From NCBI GenBank assembly GCA_001429555.1, contig LMSR01000015.1, forward strand, positions 210,491 through 274,490: a stretch of 64,000 nucleotides of DNA, read 5' to 3'. Under the pieces are notes generated by a model. That model was not told the DNA's origin. It was given only the letters and a program-made list of their open reading frames with translations, and searched no databases. Positions 8,894 through 17,086 of this stretch are shown piece after piece (within the stretch, counting starts at the first letter, position 1; the number at the start of each line of letters is the position of its first letter). A program made the position numbers and the translations under genes. The DNA comes from Nocardioides sp. Soil797 (GTDB lineage: Bacteria; Actinomycetota; Actinomycetes; Propionibacteriales; Nocardioidaceae).

Positions 8894-11634
8894 CGACCCA
8901 TCCACTGCTCACCGAGTTCACCGGTCTCTACGACTTCCCGCTGGATGACTTCCAGCTGCGGGCCTGTCGGGAGGTCGAGGACGGCAAGGGCGTCCTGGTC
9001 GCGGCTCCCACCGGTTCCGGGAAGACCATCGTGGGGGAGTTCGCCGTACACCTGGCTGTGCAGTCGGGCCGCAAGTGCTTCTACACCACGCCGATCAAGG
9101 CGCTGAGCAACCAGAAGTACGCCGACCTGGTGGCCCGCTACGGCGCCGACAAGGTCGGCCTGCTGACCGGCGACAACACCATCAACGGTGAGGCACCCGT
9201 TGTCGTGATGACGACCGAGGTGCTGCGCAACATGCTCTACGCCGGATCGCGCACCCTGGTCGGTCTGGGCTTCGTGGTCATGGACGAGGTGCACTACCTC
9301 GCGGACCGTTCGCGTGGTGCGGTGTGGGAAGAGGTGATCATCCATCTCCCCGAGAGCGTGGCCGTGATCTCCCTGAGCGCCACGGTCTCCAACGCCGAGG
9401 AGTTCGGAGAGTGGTTGGCCACCGTGCGTGGCGAGGTGACCACGATCGTCGAGGAGAAGCGGCCGGTGCCGTTGTTCCAGCACGTGATGGTCGGCAAGCG
9501 GATGCACGACCTCTTCGCCGACGAGGAAGAGCTCGCCCAGGCGGGCTTCGCCCAGGAGGGCGCCGAGGTCAACCGCGAGCTGCTCAAGGTGGCCCGCGAC
9601 GACTGGGCGGCGACCCGGTTCAAGGACCGCCGCGACAAGAAGGGCAACCGGGGGCGGGGCTCGCGACCCCAGGGACGCCGTCTCTACCAGCCGACCCGCT
9701 TCGATGTCGTCACCAAGCTCGACGCCGAGGGGCTGCTGCCTGCGATCGTGTTCATCTTCAGCCGGGTCGGCTGCGATGCCGCGGTCCAGCAGTGCCTCAA
9801 CGCCAACCTGCGCCTGACCACGGCGGACGAACGTGACGAGATCTTCGCCTACGTCGAGGAGCAGTGCGCCGACCTCCCTGCCGATGACCTCGAGGTGCTC
9901 GGGTATCACCAGTTCCTGGACGGACTCACCCGTGGTGTCGCGGCCCACCATGCCGGCATGCTGCCGCGCTTCAAGCAGTGCGTCGAGGAGCTCTACCTGC
10001 GCGGCCTGTGTCGGGTCGTGTTCGCCACCGAGACCCTCGCGCTGGGCATCAACATGCCGGCGCGCACTGTCGTGCTCGAGAAGCTGTCGAAGTGGAATGG
10101 TGAGGCTCACGTCGACCTGACGCCGGGGGAGTACACCCAGCTGACCGGGCGAGCCGGCCGTCGCGGCCTGGACGTCGAAGGCCACGGTGTCGTGTTGTGG
10201 CAGCAGGGGATGAACCCGCGTGAGGTGGCCGGGTTGGCCTCCACCCGGACCTATCCGTTGCGCTCCTCCTTCCGGCCGTCGTACAACATGGCGGTCAACC
10301 TGGTGCACCAGTTCGGGCGCGAACGCTCGCGCCAGCTCCTCGAGTCGTCGTTCGCGCAGTTCCAGGCCGACAAGGCCGTGGTCGGCCTGGCGCGCAAGCT
10401 GCGCAAGAGCCAGGACGCACTGGACGGCTACGCGGAGGCCGCGCAGTGCGAGCGCGGAGACTTCATGGAGTACGCCGCCCTGCGCCGCAAGCTGTCCGAC
10501 GTCGAGAAGGGCGCCGCGAAGGCTCGGCGACGAGACCAGCGCGACGCCGCTCTCGACTCGTTGGCCAGGCTGAAGCCGGGCGACGTCATCGTGGTCCCCA
10601 ACGGAAAGTTCGCCGGACATGCGGTCGTCGTCGACCCGGGCCTGTCCCGCGACGAGCCCCGGCCGTACGTGGTCACTGCCGGGGGCCAGGCCCGTCGCCT
10701 GCAGATGATGGACTTCGCGACCCCCGTCGAGGCGATCGACCAGATCCGGGTGCCGCGCAACTTCAACGCGCGCAACCCGCAGCAGCGTCGTGACCTGACC
10801 TCGACACTGCGCAACAAGACGCGTGGCTTCCAGGCGCCGCCGCCCGCTCGACGCTCCCGCTCCTCGCACGGGGAGGGAGCCGCCGAGTCCGGTGTCGAGG
10901 CGGAGGTCGCTTCCTTGCGCCAGCGGATGCGTGAACACCCCTGCCACGACTGTCCGGACCGGGAGGACCATGCGCGCTGGGGCGAGCGCTGGTTCAAGCT
11001 GCACCAGGAGTCGGTGACCCTCGAACGACGTGTCGAGAACCGGACGAACACGATCGCGCGACAGTTCGACCGGGTCTGCGACGTGCTGAGTGCGATGGAG
11101 TACCTCGACGGTGACGAGGTCACCGAGAGGGGCGTCCACCTGCAGCGGATCTATTCCGACATGGACCTGGTGGCCGCCGAGGCGATCCGCACCGGCCTGT
11201 GGAACGACCTCGATCCGTCCGAGCTGGCCTCGGTGCTCTCGGCGTTGGTCTTCGAGGCCCGTCGGCCCGACGACGCCCGCTCACCGAAGATCCCGGCCGG
11301 ACGAATCCGCGACTCCCTGCGCGACATCGTCCACCTGTGGAGCGACCTCGACGAACTCGAACGCACCAACCGGCTCGACTTCCTGCGCGAGCCCGACGTC
11401 GGCTTTGCCTGGGCGGCGTACCGCTGGGCCGAAGGCGATGCCCTCGACGACGTGCTCAGTGGCATCGACCTGGCCGCCGGCGACTTCGTGCGGGTGATGA
11501 AGCAGCTGCTCGACCTCGCCATCCAGGTCTCCCACGCCTCGGCCGGCACTCCGCTCCGCGCGGTTGCCCTCGAGGCCGCCGACCGGCTGCGCCGCGGGGT
11601 GGTGTCCTACTCCTCGGTCGCGAGCGGAGACTGA
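8890..11634 (+). CDS. helY: Ski2/Mtr4-like superfamily 2 helicase
   Basis: ATP-dependent RNA/DNA helicase, 914 aa. Walker A is APTGSGKT (residues 39-46), the DEVH box is VMDEVHYL, and motif VI is QLTGRAGRRG. A central beta-rich insertion and a C-terminal DSHCT-like helical domain complete an Mtr4/Ski2 plan. M. tuberculosis HelY sits at the same place beside tatC and the 5'-3' exonuclease gene. The start is the ATG overlapping the kinase stop (ATGA). The role is probably RNA processing or decay, but the substrate is not evident. Confidence 0.93.
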   Translation: MTTHPLLTEFTGLYDFPLDDFQLRACREVEDGKGVLVAAPTGSGKTIVGEFAVHLAVQSGRKCFYTTPIKALSNQKYADLVARYGADKVGLLTGDNTINGEAPVVVMTTEVLRNMLYAGSRTLVGLGFVVMDEVHYLADRSRGAVWEEVIIHLPESVAVISLSATVSNAEEFGEWLATVRGEVTTIVEEKRPVPLFQHVMVGKRMHDLFADEEELAQAGFAQEGAEVNRELLKVARDDWAATRFKDRRDKKGNRGRGSRPQGRRLYQPTRFDVVTKLDAEGLLPAIVFIFSRVGCDAAVQQCLNANLRLTTADERDEIFAYVEEQCADLPADDLEVLGYHQFLDGLTRGVAAHHAGMLPRFKQCVEELYLRGLCRVVFATETLALGINMPARTVVLEKLSKWNGEAHVDLTPGEYTQLTGRAGRRGLDVEGHGVVLWQQGMNPREVAGLASTRTYPLRSSFRPSYNMAVNLVHQFGRERSRQLLESSFAQFQADKAVVGLARKLRKSQDALDGYAEAAQCERGDFMEYAALRRKLSDVEKGAAKARRRDQRDAALDSLARLKPGDVIVVPNGKFAGHAVVVDPGLSRDEPRPYVVTAGGQARRLQMMDFATPVEAIDQIRVPRNFNARNPQQRRDLTSTLRNKTRGFQAPPPARRSRSSHGEGAAESGVEAEVASLRQRMREHPCHDCPDREDHARWGERWFKLHQESVTLERRVENRTNTIARQFDRVCDVLSAMEYLDGDEVTERGVHLQRIYSDMDLVAAEAIRTGLWNDLDPSELASVLSALVFEARRPDDARSPKIPAGRIRDSLRDIVHLWSDLDELERTNRLDFLREPDVGFAWAAYRWAEGDALDDVLSGIDLAAGDFVRVMKQLLDLAIQVSHASAGTPLRAVALEAADRLRRGVVSYSSVASGD

Positions 11635-11645
11635 CCCACCTGCCC

Positions 11646-11752
11646 CAGTGGCCCTCCCATTTCCCCGGGTACCCGGGGAAATGGGAACTCCCCGGCCGAA
11701 ATTCCGGCCGGGAGGAGGACATTTCGGCCGGGAAGTGCGGCCACTGGAGCGA
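11646..11752. repeat. Complex palindromic repeat, copy A
   Basis: Outer arms cagtggcc/ggccactg enclose a perfect 30-nt palindrome centred on cccgggtacccggg (about 11654-11683), then a cccggccg/cggccggg hairpin and a further ttcggccggga half. An inverted, roughly 85% similar copy lies at 15318-15395. It lies between the convergent helY and DUF3054 genes, so it may also end transcription in both directions. Confidence 0.85.
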
Positions 11753-11762
11753 CTCCAGACGC

Positions 11763-12137
11763 TCAGACCTGAGTGGCTTTCCGGTTCGCGAGCAGTCGCG
11801 CCAGGGCCCGCCATCCGACCAGGAACACGCCAAGGACAAGTGTGGCCACCACGATGAAGGAGAAGGCGGTGCCGTCACCACTGAGTTGGCGAAGGACCAT
11901 GCCGAACAGGACCGTCGAGATCCAGACCGTGATCCCCGGCCCGATCCCGATCGCTTCGCGCTTGCCGAGTTGCCTGACCAACAGCCAGCCGATCCCGGCT
12001 CCCACGAGGAAGGGCCACGCGGTGTCGAGCACCCCGAGGATGACGTTGCCCTTGTCGTGTTCGGCCCGGCCAGCGGCGGCGAAGACAAGGACAAGGACGA
12101 GGTCGGCGGCCAGTGCCTTCATGGCGAGCGGTGACAT
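11763..12137 (-). CDS. DUF3054 family membrane protein
   Basis: A 124-aa integral membrane protein with four predicted helices (LAADLVLVLVFAAAGRAEH, WPFLVGAGIGWLLV, ITVWISTVLFGMVLR, AFSFIVVATLVLGVFLVGW). The AAGRAEH and TAWPF motifs fit the actinobacterial DUF3054 family, whose function is unknown. The first ATG lies 6 nt after TAGGTT (minus strand, 12144-12149), supporting this start and a leaderless transcript. Confidence 0.85.
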   Translation of the reverse strand: MSPLAMKALAADLVLVLVFAAAGRAEHDKGNVILGVLDTAWPFLVGAGIGWLLVRQLGKREAIGIGPGITVWISTVLFGMVLRQLSGDGTAFSFIVVATLVLGVFLVGWRALARLLANRKATQV

Positions 12138-12172
12138 GGACCCAACCTAGTGGGTGTCGGCGGAGGTGCCCA

Positions 12173-13099
12173 TCAGCCCTGGAGAGCCTCGACCAGCCGG
12201 ACCGCCGAACTGCCCAGACCCCAGCGCTGGTCGAGCTCGATCACGCGATCGGGGTCGGCCGGCGTACGTGGCAGGGTCAGGTCGACGTCGCCAAGGTCCA
12301 GGTCACGGCGTACGGCGACCACCGTCGGCGCGACCTCGAGGTAGTCGAGAGCCGCCTTGATCTTGCCGCGCGGACCGGGCCCCATGTCGGAGTCGGAGTC
12401 CTGGGCCGCAGCCACGATTGTCTTGATGTCGACAAAACGACCGAGCAACGTGGCCGCGGTCTTCTCACCGACGCCGGCCACCCCGGGGAGTCCGTCGGAT
12501 GCATCGCCACGCATGGTGGCGAAGTCGGCGTACTGGCGTGCATCGACGTCGTACTTTGCGCGCACCCAGGCGTTGTCGACGCGCTCATGCCTACCGACGC
12601 CGCGTGCGGTGTAGAGCACCCGCACCTCCGCATCGTCGTCGACGAGCTGGAACAGGTCGCGGTCACCGGTGACGATGTCGACCGGCATCCCGGCTCTGGT
12701 GGCCAAGGTGCCGATCACGTCATCGGCCTCCATCATGTCGGCGCCGACGATCGTGATCCCGAAGGCCTCGAGCACGTCGATGATGATCGGGATCTGCACG
12801 CCGAGCGGATCGGGCACCTCTTCGACATCGGGGGCCGGGCCGGGGATCTCCGCGACCACCCGGTGAGTCTTGTACGTCGGGATCAGGTCGACGCGCCACT
12901 GGGGGCGCCAGTCATTGTCCCAGCAACAGGCCAGGTGGGTGGGCTGGTATTCGCCGACCAGGCGGCTGATGAAGTCCATCAGCCCGCGCACGGCGTTCAC
13001 GGGGGTGCCGTCTGGCGCCTTCATCGAGTCGGGGACTCCGAAGAATGCTCGGAAATAGAGGCTGGCCGTGTCGAGAAGCATGAGTCGCTGGGTGGTCAC
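12173..13099 (-). CDS. Stand-alone 5'-3' exonuclease (PolI N-terminal-like FEN)
   Basis: Structure-specific nuclease of the FEN/PIN family without a polymerase part, 308 aa. Metal-binding acidic residues appear in MLLDTASL, EADDVIGTLA and VTGDRDLFQLVDD. The helix-3-turn-helix DNA motif is GDASDGLPGVAGVGEKTA. M. tuberculosis Rv2090, beside helY, is the equivalent. The GTG at 13097-13099 is chosen because family proteins begin just before the LLDTASL strand; the frame remains open upstream but overlaps the Lrp gene. Confidence 0.92.
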   Translation of the reverse strand: MTTQRLMLLDTASLYFRAFFGVPDSMKAPDGTPVNAVRGLMDFISRLVGEYQPTHLACCWDNDWRPQWRVDLIPTYKTHRVVAEIPGPAPDVEEVPDPLGVQIPIIIDVLEAFGITIVGADMMEADDVIGTLATRAGMPVDIVTGDRDLFQLVDDDAEVRVLYTARGVGRHERVDNAWVRAKYDVDARQYADFATMRGDASDGLPGVAGVGEKTAATLLGRFVDIKTIVAAAQDSDSDMGPGPRGKIKAALDYLEVAPTVVAVRRDLDLGDVDLTLPRTPADPDRVIELDQRWGLGSSAVRLVEALQG

Positions 13100-13147
13100 G
13101 TCGTGAAGTCTCTCAGGTGCGGTGGCGGTTTTCGCTACGCTGCCCGG

Positions 13148-13588
13148 GTGGAAGAAACCGATCGCCTCATCCTGACCCTGTTGGCGACCGACGGGCGGAT
13201 GTCCTACACCGACCTCGGCAAGGCGACCGGGTTGTCGACGTCGGCCGTGCACCAGCGGGTCAAGCGGCTCGAGCAGCGCGGACTGATCAAGGGCTACGGC
13301 GCCACCATCGACCACGACCAGACCGGTCTGCCGCTGACGGCCTTCATCTCGATCACTCCGATCGATCCCTCCCAGCCCGACGACTACCCGGACCGGTTGT
13401 CAGACATCAGCCAGATCGAGTCGTGCTGGTCGGTCGCGGGGGATGAGTCCTACATCCTCAAGGTGCGCGTGCCCACCCCGGCCCACCTCGAAGACCTCCT
13501 GGCCAAGATCCGCGGCGTGGCGAACGTCTCCACACGCACCACGATCGTGCTCTCCACGCCTTACGAGAACCGTCCGATCTCCGGCTGA
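13148..13588 (+). CDS. Lrp/AsnC family transcriptional regulator
   Basis: A 146-aa regulator with an N-terminal HTH (RLILTLLATDGRMSYTDLGKATGLSTSAVHQRVKRLEQRG) and a C-terminal RAM ligand domain (AFISITPIDP, SCWSVAGDESYILKV). Such proteins form octamers and respond to amino acids. The GTG lies 6 nt after TACGCT (13136-13141), so it is leaderless, and it diverges from the exonuclease. The lysine locus 2 kb away is a conceivable target, but nothing in the sequence proves this. Confidence 0.93.
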   Translation: MEETDRLILTLLATDGRMSYTDLGKATGLSTSAVHQRVKRLEQRGLIKGYGATIDHDQTGLPLTAFISITPIDPSQPDDYPDRLSDISQIESCWSVAGDESYILKVRVPTPAHLEDLLAKIRGVANVSTRTTIVLSTPYENRPISG

Positions 13589-13649
13589 GAGTGGTGTTCC
13601 TGGTCGGTCTCACCCCGTCGGCGCGATTGCGGCACACGGTGAGTCCTGC

Positions 13650-14138
13650 TCAGTCGGCGTCGCCGTCGGCGCCGTCGTACGCCGCCTGCAGCTCGGCGAG
13701 GTTGAACTTGCCGTTCGTCGACAGCATCTTGGCCATGAACCTGGCGACCGCGGCCGGGTCTCCGGTCGTGTAGTCAGCGAAGTTCTCCGGGCCAACCTGC
13801 CAGGAAAGTCCGTACTTGTCCTTGAGCCAGCCGCAGGGTTGTTCCTCCCCACCCTCGACGAGGCCGTCCCAGACCCGGTCGATCTCGGCCTGGTCGGCGC
13901 AGCGGACCTCGAGGGAGATGGCTTCACTGAAGGTGAACATCGGACCGCCGTTGATGCCCACGAACCGTTGGCCCAGGAGCTCGAACTCGACAGCCATGGC
14001 GTTGCCTTCCTCGCCCATCTGGTCCGCGCCGTAGTTGACCACGTTGAGAACCTTGCCGTCGCCCAGGACCGAGATGTAGTGCTCGATGGCTTCCTCGGCG
14101 TTGTTGTCGAACCAGAGGTTCGTGACGATCTTCTGCAT
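13650..14138 (-). CDS. PhnB-like VOC superfamily protein
   Basis: A 162-aa glyoxalase-fold protein of the PhnB/3-demethylubiquinone-methyltransferase-like type. Signatures are TNLWFDNNAEEAIEHYISVL, MAVEFELLGQRFVGINGG, CGWLKDKYGLSWQV and ARFMAKML. The enzymatic activity of this branch is not established. Its RBS (gagagga) lies inside the 3' arm of a 12-bp hairpin just upstream (14146-14185), pointing to control of translation or of promoter access. Confidence 0.93.
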   Translation of the reverse strand: MQKIVTNLWFDNNAEEAIEHYISVLGDGKVLNVVNYGADQMGEEGNAMAVEFELLGQRFVGINGGPMFTFSEAISLEVRCADQAEIDRVWDGLVEGGEEQPCGWLKDKYGLSWQVGPENFADYTTGDPAAVARFMAKMLSTNGKFNLAELQAAYDGADGDAD

Positions 14139-14145
14139 GGCGCAT

Positions 14146-14185
14146 CCTCTCGAGGGTTGGTGTCAGAGTGTTGACCCTCGAGAGG
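14146..14185 (-). promoter_or_regulatory. RBS-containing hairpin / double operator before VOC gene
   Basis: Perfect 12-nt inverted arms cctctcgagggt (14146-14157) and accctcgagagg (14174-14185), 16 nt apart. Each arm holds the palindrome ctcgag. On the minus strand the 3' arm carries the ribosome binding site gagagga, 8 nt before the ATG. It could act as an RNA hairpin that hides the RBS or as two sites for a dimeric repressor. Confidence 0.7.
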
Positions 14186-14235
14186 TACGGAAGTCATCGG
14201 CAAGGGCCATCGAGGACAACGACGAGCCACGCACA

Positions 14236-15192
14236 TCAAGCAGCGAACTGAGGACCATCTCGCCACATGGCGCGGATTCGTGCGGCAAGTCGGTCGGGAT
14301 CTGCCAGGTCGGACCACGTGATGCGGATGCACCGCCAGCCGGTGACCTCGCAGACTCGTTCCTCGCGTCGCTTCTCCCGGATCACGACGTCCGTCGGATC
14401 CTCGCCCGGCCGCAACAACTTCTGGTACTTCACGCGACCGTCGAACTCGAGGAACACACCGCGGTCGGGCCAGGCGAAGTCGACGCGGGCCACGAGCCGG
14501 CCTTGATCGTCCCGGATCTCTACCTGGGCCTCCGGGCGTGGGAGTCCGGAGGCCCAACAGATGTAGTCGGTTCGCGACTCGCCGGGTGACTCGCACTTCG
14601 GGTTCAGCAGACGCTTGACCACGTGCGCGCTGAGCGTGTCGGGCCAGTGCTCTGCCTTCTCCAACCGAGTCAGGAATGCCTCCACGGTCATCAGTCCTTG
14701 ATGGAGCATGGCGTTGATCGGCACCAACGCGTGCTCGGCGTCGGCGACCGTCGTCAGGTCCACCGCGGTCCGGGTGGCAGAGGTCAGCGGTATCCCGTCA
14801 AGCTCGTGAAGGTCCCCAGGTACCAACAGTCCCTGGTGGTGCCGGATGCCCGCCTCCCGCCGACCGGCATGACCATCGCGCCGCGTGGTGTGAACTTCGT
14901 CCAGCGGCATGCCCCAGATGGGTACGGCGTACTCGAGGGCCGCCGAGACATGGGACAGGAGTGCCTCGCTCCTGGCCGTGCGGAGTACGGCGCGGGCGGT
15001 GATGCGGTGCCTCTGCTCCGGTGTGGACACCCGCCAAATGTCCCCGAAGGTGTAGGCACCGTGACGAACTCGATGGAAGGTGCCATCACGCGCAAGTCGG
15101 GTGATGGTCTTCTGGTCGAGGCCCATCCCCAATGCTTCGCGTCGCAGGAACACGCCGTTGTCGTCACACATCTGCCGCAGGAGGTTGTTCAT
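14236..15192 (-). CDS. AbiEi-type wHTH plus DUF559/Vsr-like nuclease-fold protein
   Basis: A 318-aa protein with an N-terminal AbiEi_4-like winged helix (about residues 1-60, GMGLDQKTITRLARDGTFHRVRHGAY) and a central helical region with TSATRTAVDL. The C-terminal PD-(D/E)XK-like domain has VDFAWPDRGVFLEFDG ... K and WRCIRITWSDL. The plan is common in actinobacteria and is usually labelled type IV toxin-antitoxin antitoxin-like. No AbiEii toxin gene is adjacent, so it is an orphan. The ATG at 15192 is chosen because the upstream frame runs into a palindromic repeat. Confidence 0.85.
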   Translation of the reverse strand: MNNLLRQMCDDNGVFLRREALGMGLDQKTITRLARDGTFHRVRHGAYTFGDIWRVSTPEQRHRITARAVLRTARSEALLSHVSAALEYAVPIWGMPLDEVHTTRRDGHAGRREAGIRHHQGLLVPGDLHELDGIPLTSATRTAVDLTTVADAEHALVPINAMLHQGLMTVEAFLTRLEKAEHWPDTLSAHVVKRLLNPKCESPGESRTDYICWASGLPRPEAQVEIRDDQGRLVARVDFAWPDRGVFLEFDGRVKYQKLLRPGEDPTDVVIREKRREERVCEVTGWRCIRITWSDLADPDRLAARIRAMWRDGPQFAA

Positions 15193-15317
15193 GCCCAGCA
15201 GGGTGCGCGACAGCCGCTGTTCTTCGCGCGGCCCATCGCCTGGCCTGTGCAAATCTCTGCTCGGCGTGCTCCGTGTGCACGGAAACCGGTCCGCGTTGCG
15301 CCACGCGAGTCGTCGTA

Positions 15318-15395
15318 CTTCCCGGCCGAAATGGGAACTTCCCGGCCGGAATATCGGCTGGGAAGTTCCCATTTCCCCGGCTACCCGGGGATTCG
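15318..15395. repeat. Complex palindromic repeat, copy B (inverted)
   Basis: Reverse-complement relative of the element at 11646-11752, sharing the order ccccgggta-ccggggaaatgggaact, ccgatattccggccggga, then catttcggccgggaagt. Arms gggaacttcccggcc and its near-complement form a long hairpin. It lies between the AbiEi-like gene and kamA, which both run leftward, so it may separate their transcripts. Confidence 0.85.
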
Positions 15396-15462
15396 CGAGA
15401 CAGGCGAGAAAGGCGAGACAGGTGGGGTGAGCGGGGCGCGTGAGACGGGGGAGGCGCGTGGG

Positions 15463-16929
15463 TCAGTGCGCCTGCAGTGTCGCGGTACGCCGCGATGCCT
15501 CGGCCGCTTCGGCGGCCTTCAGGGCGGACTCGTCGAGGTTGCTGTGCTCGGCCCACCACTTCTGTCCCGCGAGCGGGAGCGTGTGGATCGGGTCGTAGTA
15601 GTGGTACTCCCGCGACAGGGCGTCGGCGTCCGAGGCCTCGATGGAGGTGCGGTAGTTCTTCGTCCACCCGGAGATGCCGCGCACCTCGTCGTACGACGCA
15701 AGCTGGTGCACCCAACGCTTGCCGACGAACGGGACGTCGCACACGATGCGCGGCGTCGCGAAACCGGGCAGGTAGCCCATGATGTGGTGCTGCAGGTGCT
15801 GGGCGTCCTTCACCGAGACCCGCCAGTGCTCCGAGAACGGGATCATGTCGCACATGTAGAAGTAGTAGGGCATGATCTGCGCGCCGTCGAGCAGGGTGAA
15901 GCACAGGTCGAGCAGGGCGTGCGGGTCGGCGTTGACACCGTTGAGCAGGACCCCCTGGTTGCGCACGTCGCGGATGCCGGTCTCGAGCATCGCCTTCGAC
16001 GCCTTCGCCACCAGCGGAGTCACCGAGTTGGCGTGGTTCACGTGGGTGTGGATCGCGACCGAGACGCCACGCTTGCGGGCGAGCGTGGCCACCCGCTCCA
16101 TGCCGGCGCGGACCTCGTCCTGGAGCCAGTGCTGGGGGAGCCCCATCAGGGCCTTGGTGGCGAGTCGGATGTCGCGGATGTTCTCGATCTCGAGCACGCG
16201 GGTGAGGAAGTCCTCCAGCCGCGGCCACGGCATGTTGGCCACGTCGCCGCCGGAGACCACCACGTCGCGCACCTGCGGGGTGTTGCGGAGGTACTGCATC
16301 ATCGAGTCGAGCCGGTCGACAGGCTTGGCGGAGAACTTCAGCTTCTCGATCACCGGCGTCGAGTTGCCGACCAGATCCATGCGGGTGCAGTGTCCGCAGT
16401 ACTGCGGACAGGTCGGCAGCAGCTCGGCCAACACCTTGGTGGGGTAGCGGTGGGTCAGGCCTTCGGCCACCCACATGTCGTGCTCGTGCAGCGAGTCACG
16501 GGTCGCGTGCGGGTGGGAGGGCCAGTCGATACGACGGTCGGAGAAGACCGGCAGCATGTAGTGGCGCACCGGGTCGGCGTAGAACGCGTCGGTCAGCGAC
16601 CCCGGTCCGGCAGGCTCGACGTGCGCCGCCATCGTGTTCATCATCTGCGGGGGAACCAGCATCGACATGGTGGCGCGCTCGGCCTGGTCGCGCTCGAGGT
16701 CGGCGTAGAACCGCTCGTCGACCAGGTCACCGAGCAGCTCACGCAACTGCTTCAGGTTCTTCACGCAGTGGGAACGCTGCCACTGCACCGACTCCCACTC
16801 CTCGACCGTGACGTCCTTCCAGCCCGGGAAGCGGGTCCAGTCGGGCTCGACGAGCTCGGTCCGTCGGTAGGGGTACGGCTGACCGGTCTGTCCCTCGATG
16901 AGGGAGGCGATCGAGGTCTCGATGCTCAT
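15463..16929 (-). CDS. kamA: L-lysine 2,3-aminomutase (radical SAM)
   Basis: Radical SAM, PLP-dependent enzyme that moves the alpha-amino group of lysine to carbon 3, giving beta-lysine. The protein has 488 aa. The CPQYCGHC cluster (Cys174, 178, 181) binds the 4Fe-4S/SAM centre; VVVSGGDVANMP and IHTHVNHANSVTPL follow. The PLP-binding PGGGGK motif of clostridial enzymes is replaced by VCDVPFVGK, which keeps the lysine. The ATG is preceded by aggagcaagccg. It diverges from kdd-kamDE-kal, which supports the assignment. Confidence 0.92.
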   Translation of the reverse strand: MSIETSIASLIEGQTGQPYPYRRTELVEPDWTRFPGWKDVTVEEWESVQWQRSHCVKNLKQLRELLGDLVDERFYADLERDQAERATMSMLVPPQMMNTMAAHVEPAGPGSLTDAFYADPVRHYMLPVFSDRRIDWPSHPHATRDSLHEHDMWVAEGLTHRYPTKVLAELLPTCPQYCGHCTRMDLVGNSTPVIEKLKFSAKPVDRLDSMMQYLRNTPQVRDVVVSGGDVANMPWPRLEDFLTRVLEIENIRDIRLATKALMGLPQHWLQDEVRAGMERVATLARKRGVSVAIHTHVNHANSVTPLVAKASKAMLETGIRDVRNQGVLLNGVNADPHALLDLCFTLLDGAQIMPYYFYMCDMIPFSEHWRVSVKDAQHLQHHIMGYLPGFATPRIVCDVPFVGKRWVHQLASYDEVRGISGWTKNYRTSIEASDADALSREYHYYDPIHTLPLAGQKWWAEHSNLDESALKAAEAAEASRRTATLQAH

Positions 16930-17017
16930 CGGCTTGCTCCTGTCGGGTGTGACGTCGTGAGACACGGCGGGTCGTTTGTGTGACACGCGCCTCTTCTGTC
17001 AGAGTAGGTGGAGATCA

Positions 17018-17043
17018 TGCGGCGAATCAAATGCCACGCCGCA
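17018..17043. promoter_or_regulatory. Inverted repeat in kamA-kdd divergent promoter region
   Basis: Arms tgcggcg (17018-17024) and cgccgca (17037-17043) enclose a 12-nt A/T-richer centre, aatcaaatgcca. It lies between the divergent kamA and kdd starts, in a 157-bp gap that must hold both promoters, so it is a candidate operator. The acting regulator is unknown. Confidence 0.4.
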
Positions 17044-17086
17044 AGATTTACTGCAGCAGGCAAAGAGTGAGGGAGGACGCCCCGTC

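Noticed and set aside
12113..13147. Extension of the Lrp frame upstream of GTG 13148
   Set aside because: It is antisense to the exonuclease, and the leaderless -10 box at 13136-13141 fixes the start.
13602..13634. Possible terminator between Lrp and VOC genes
   Set aside because: The ctcacc/ggtgag pairing is short and interrupted; not distinguishable from chance.
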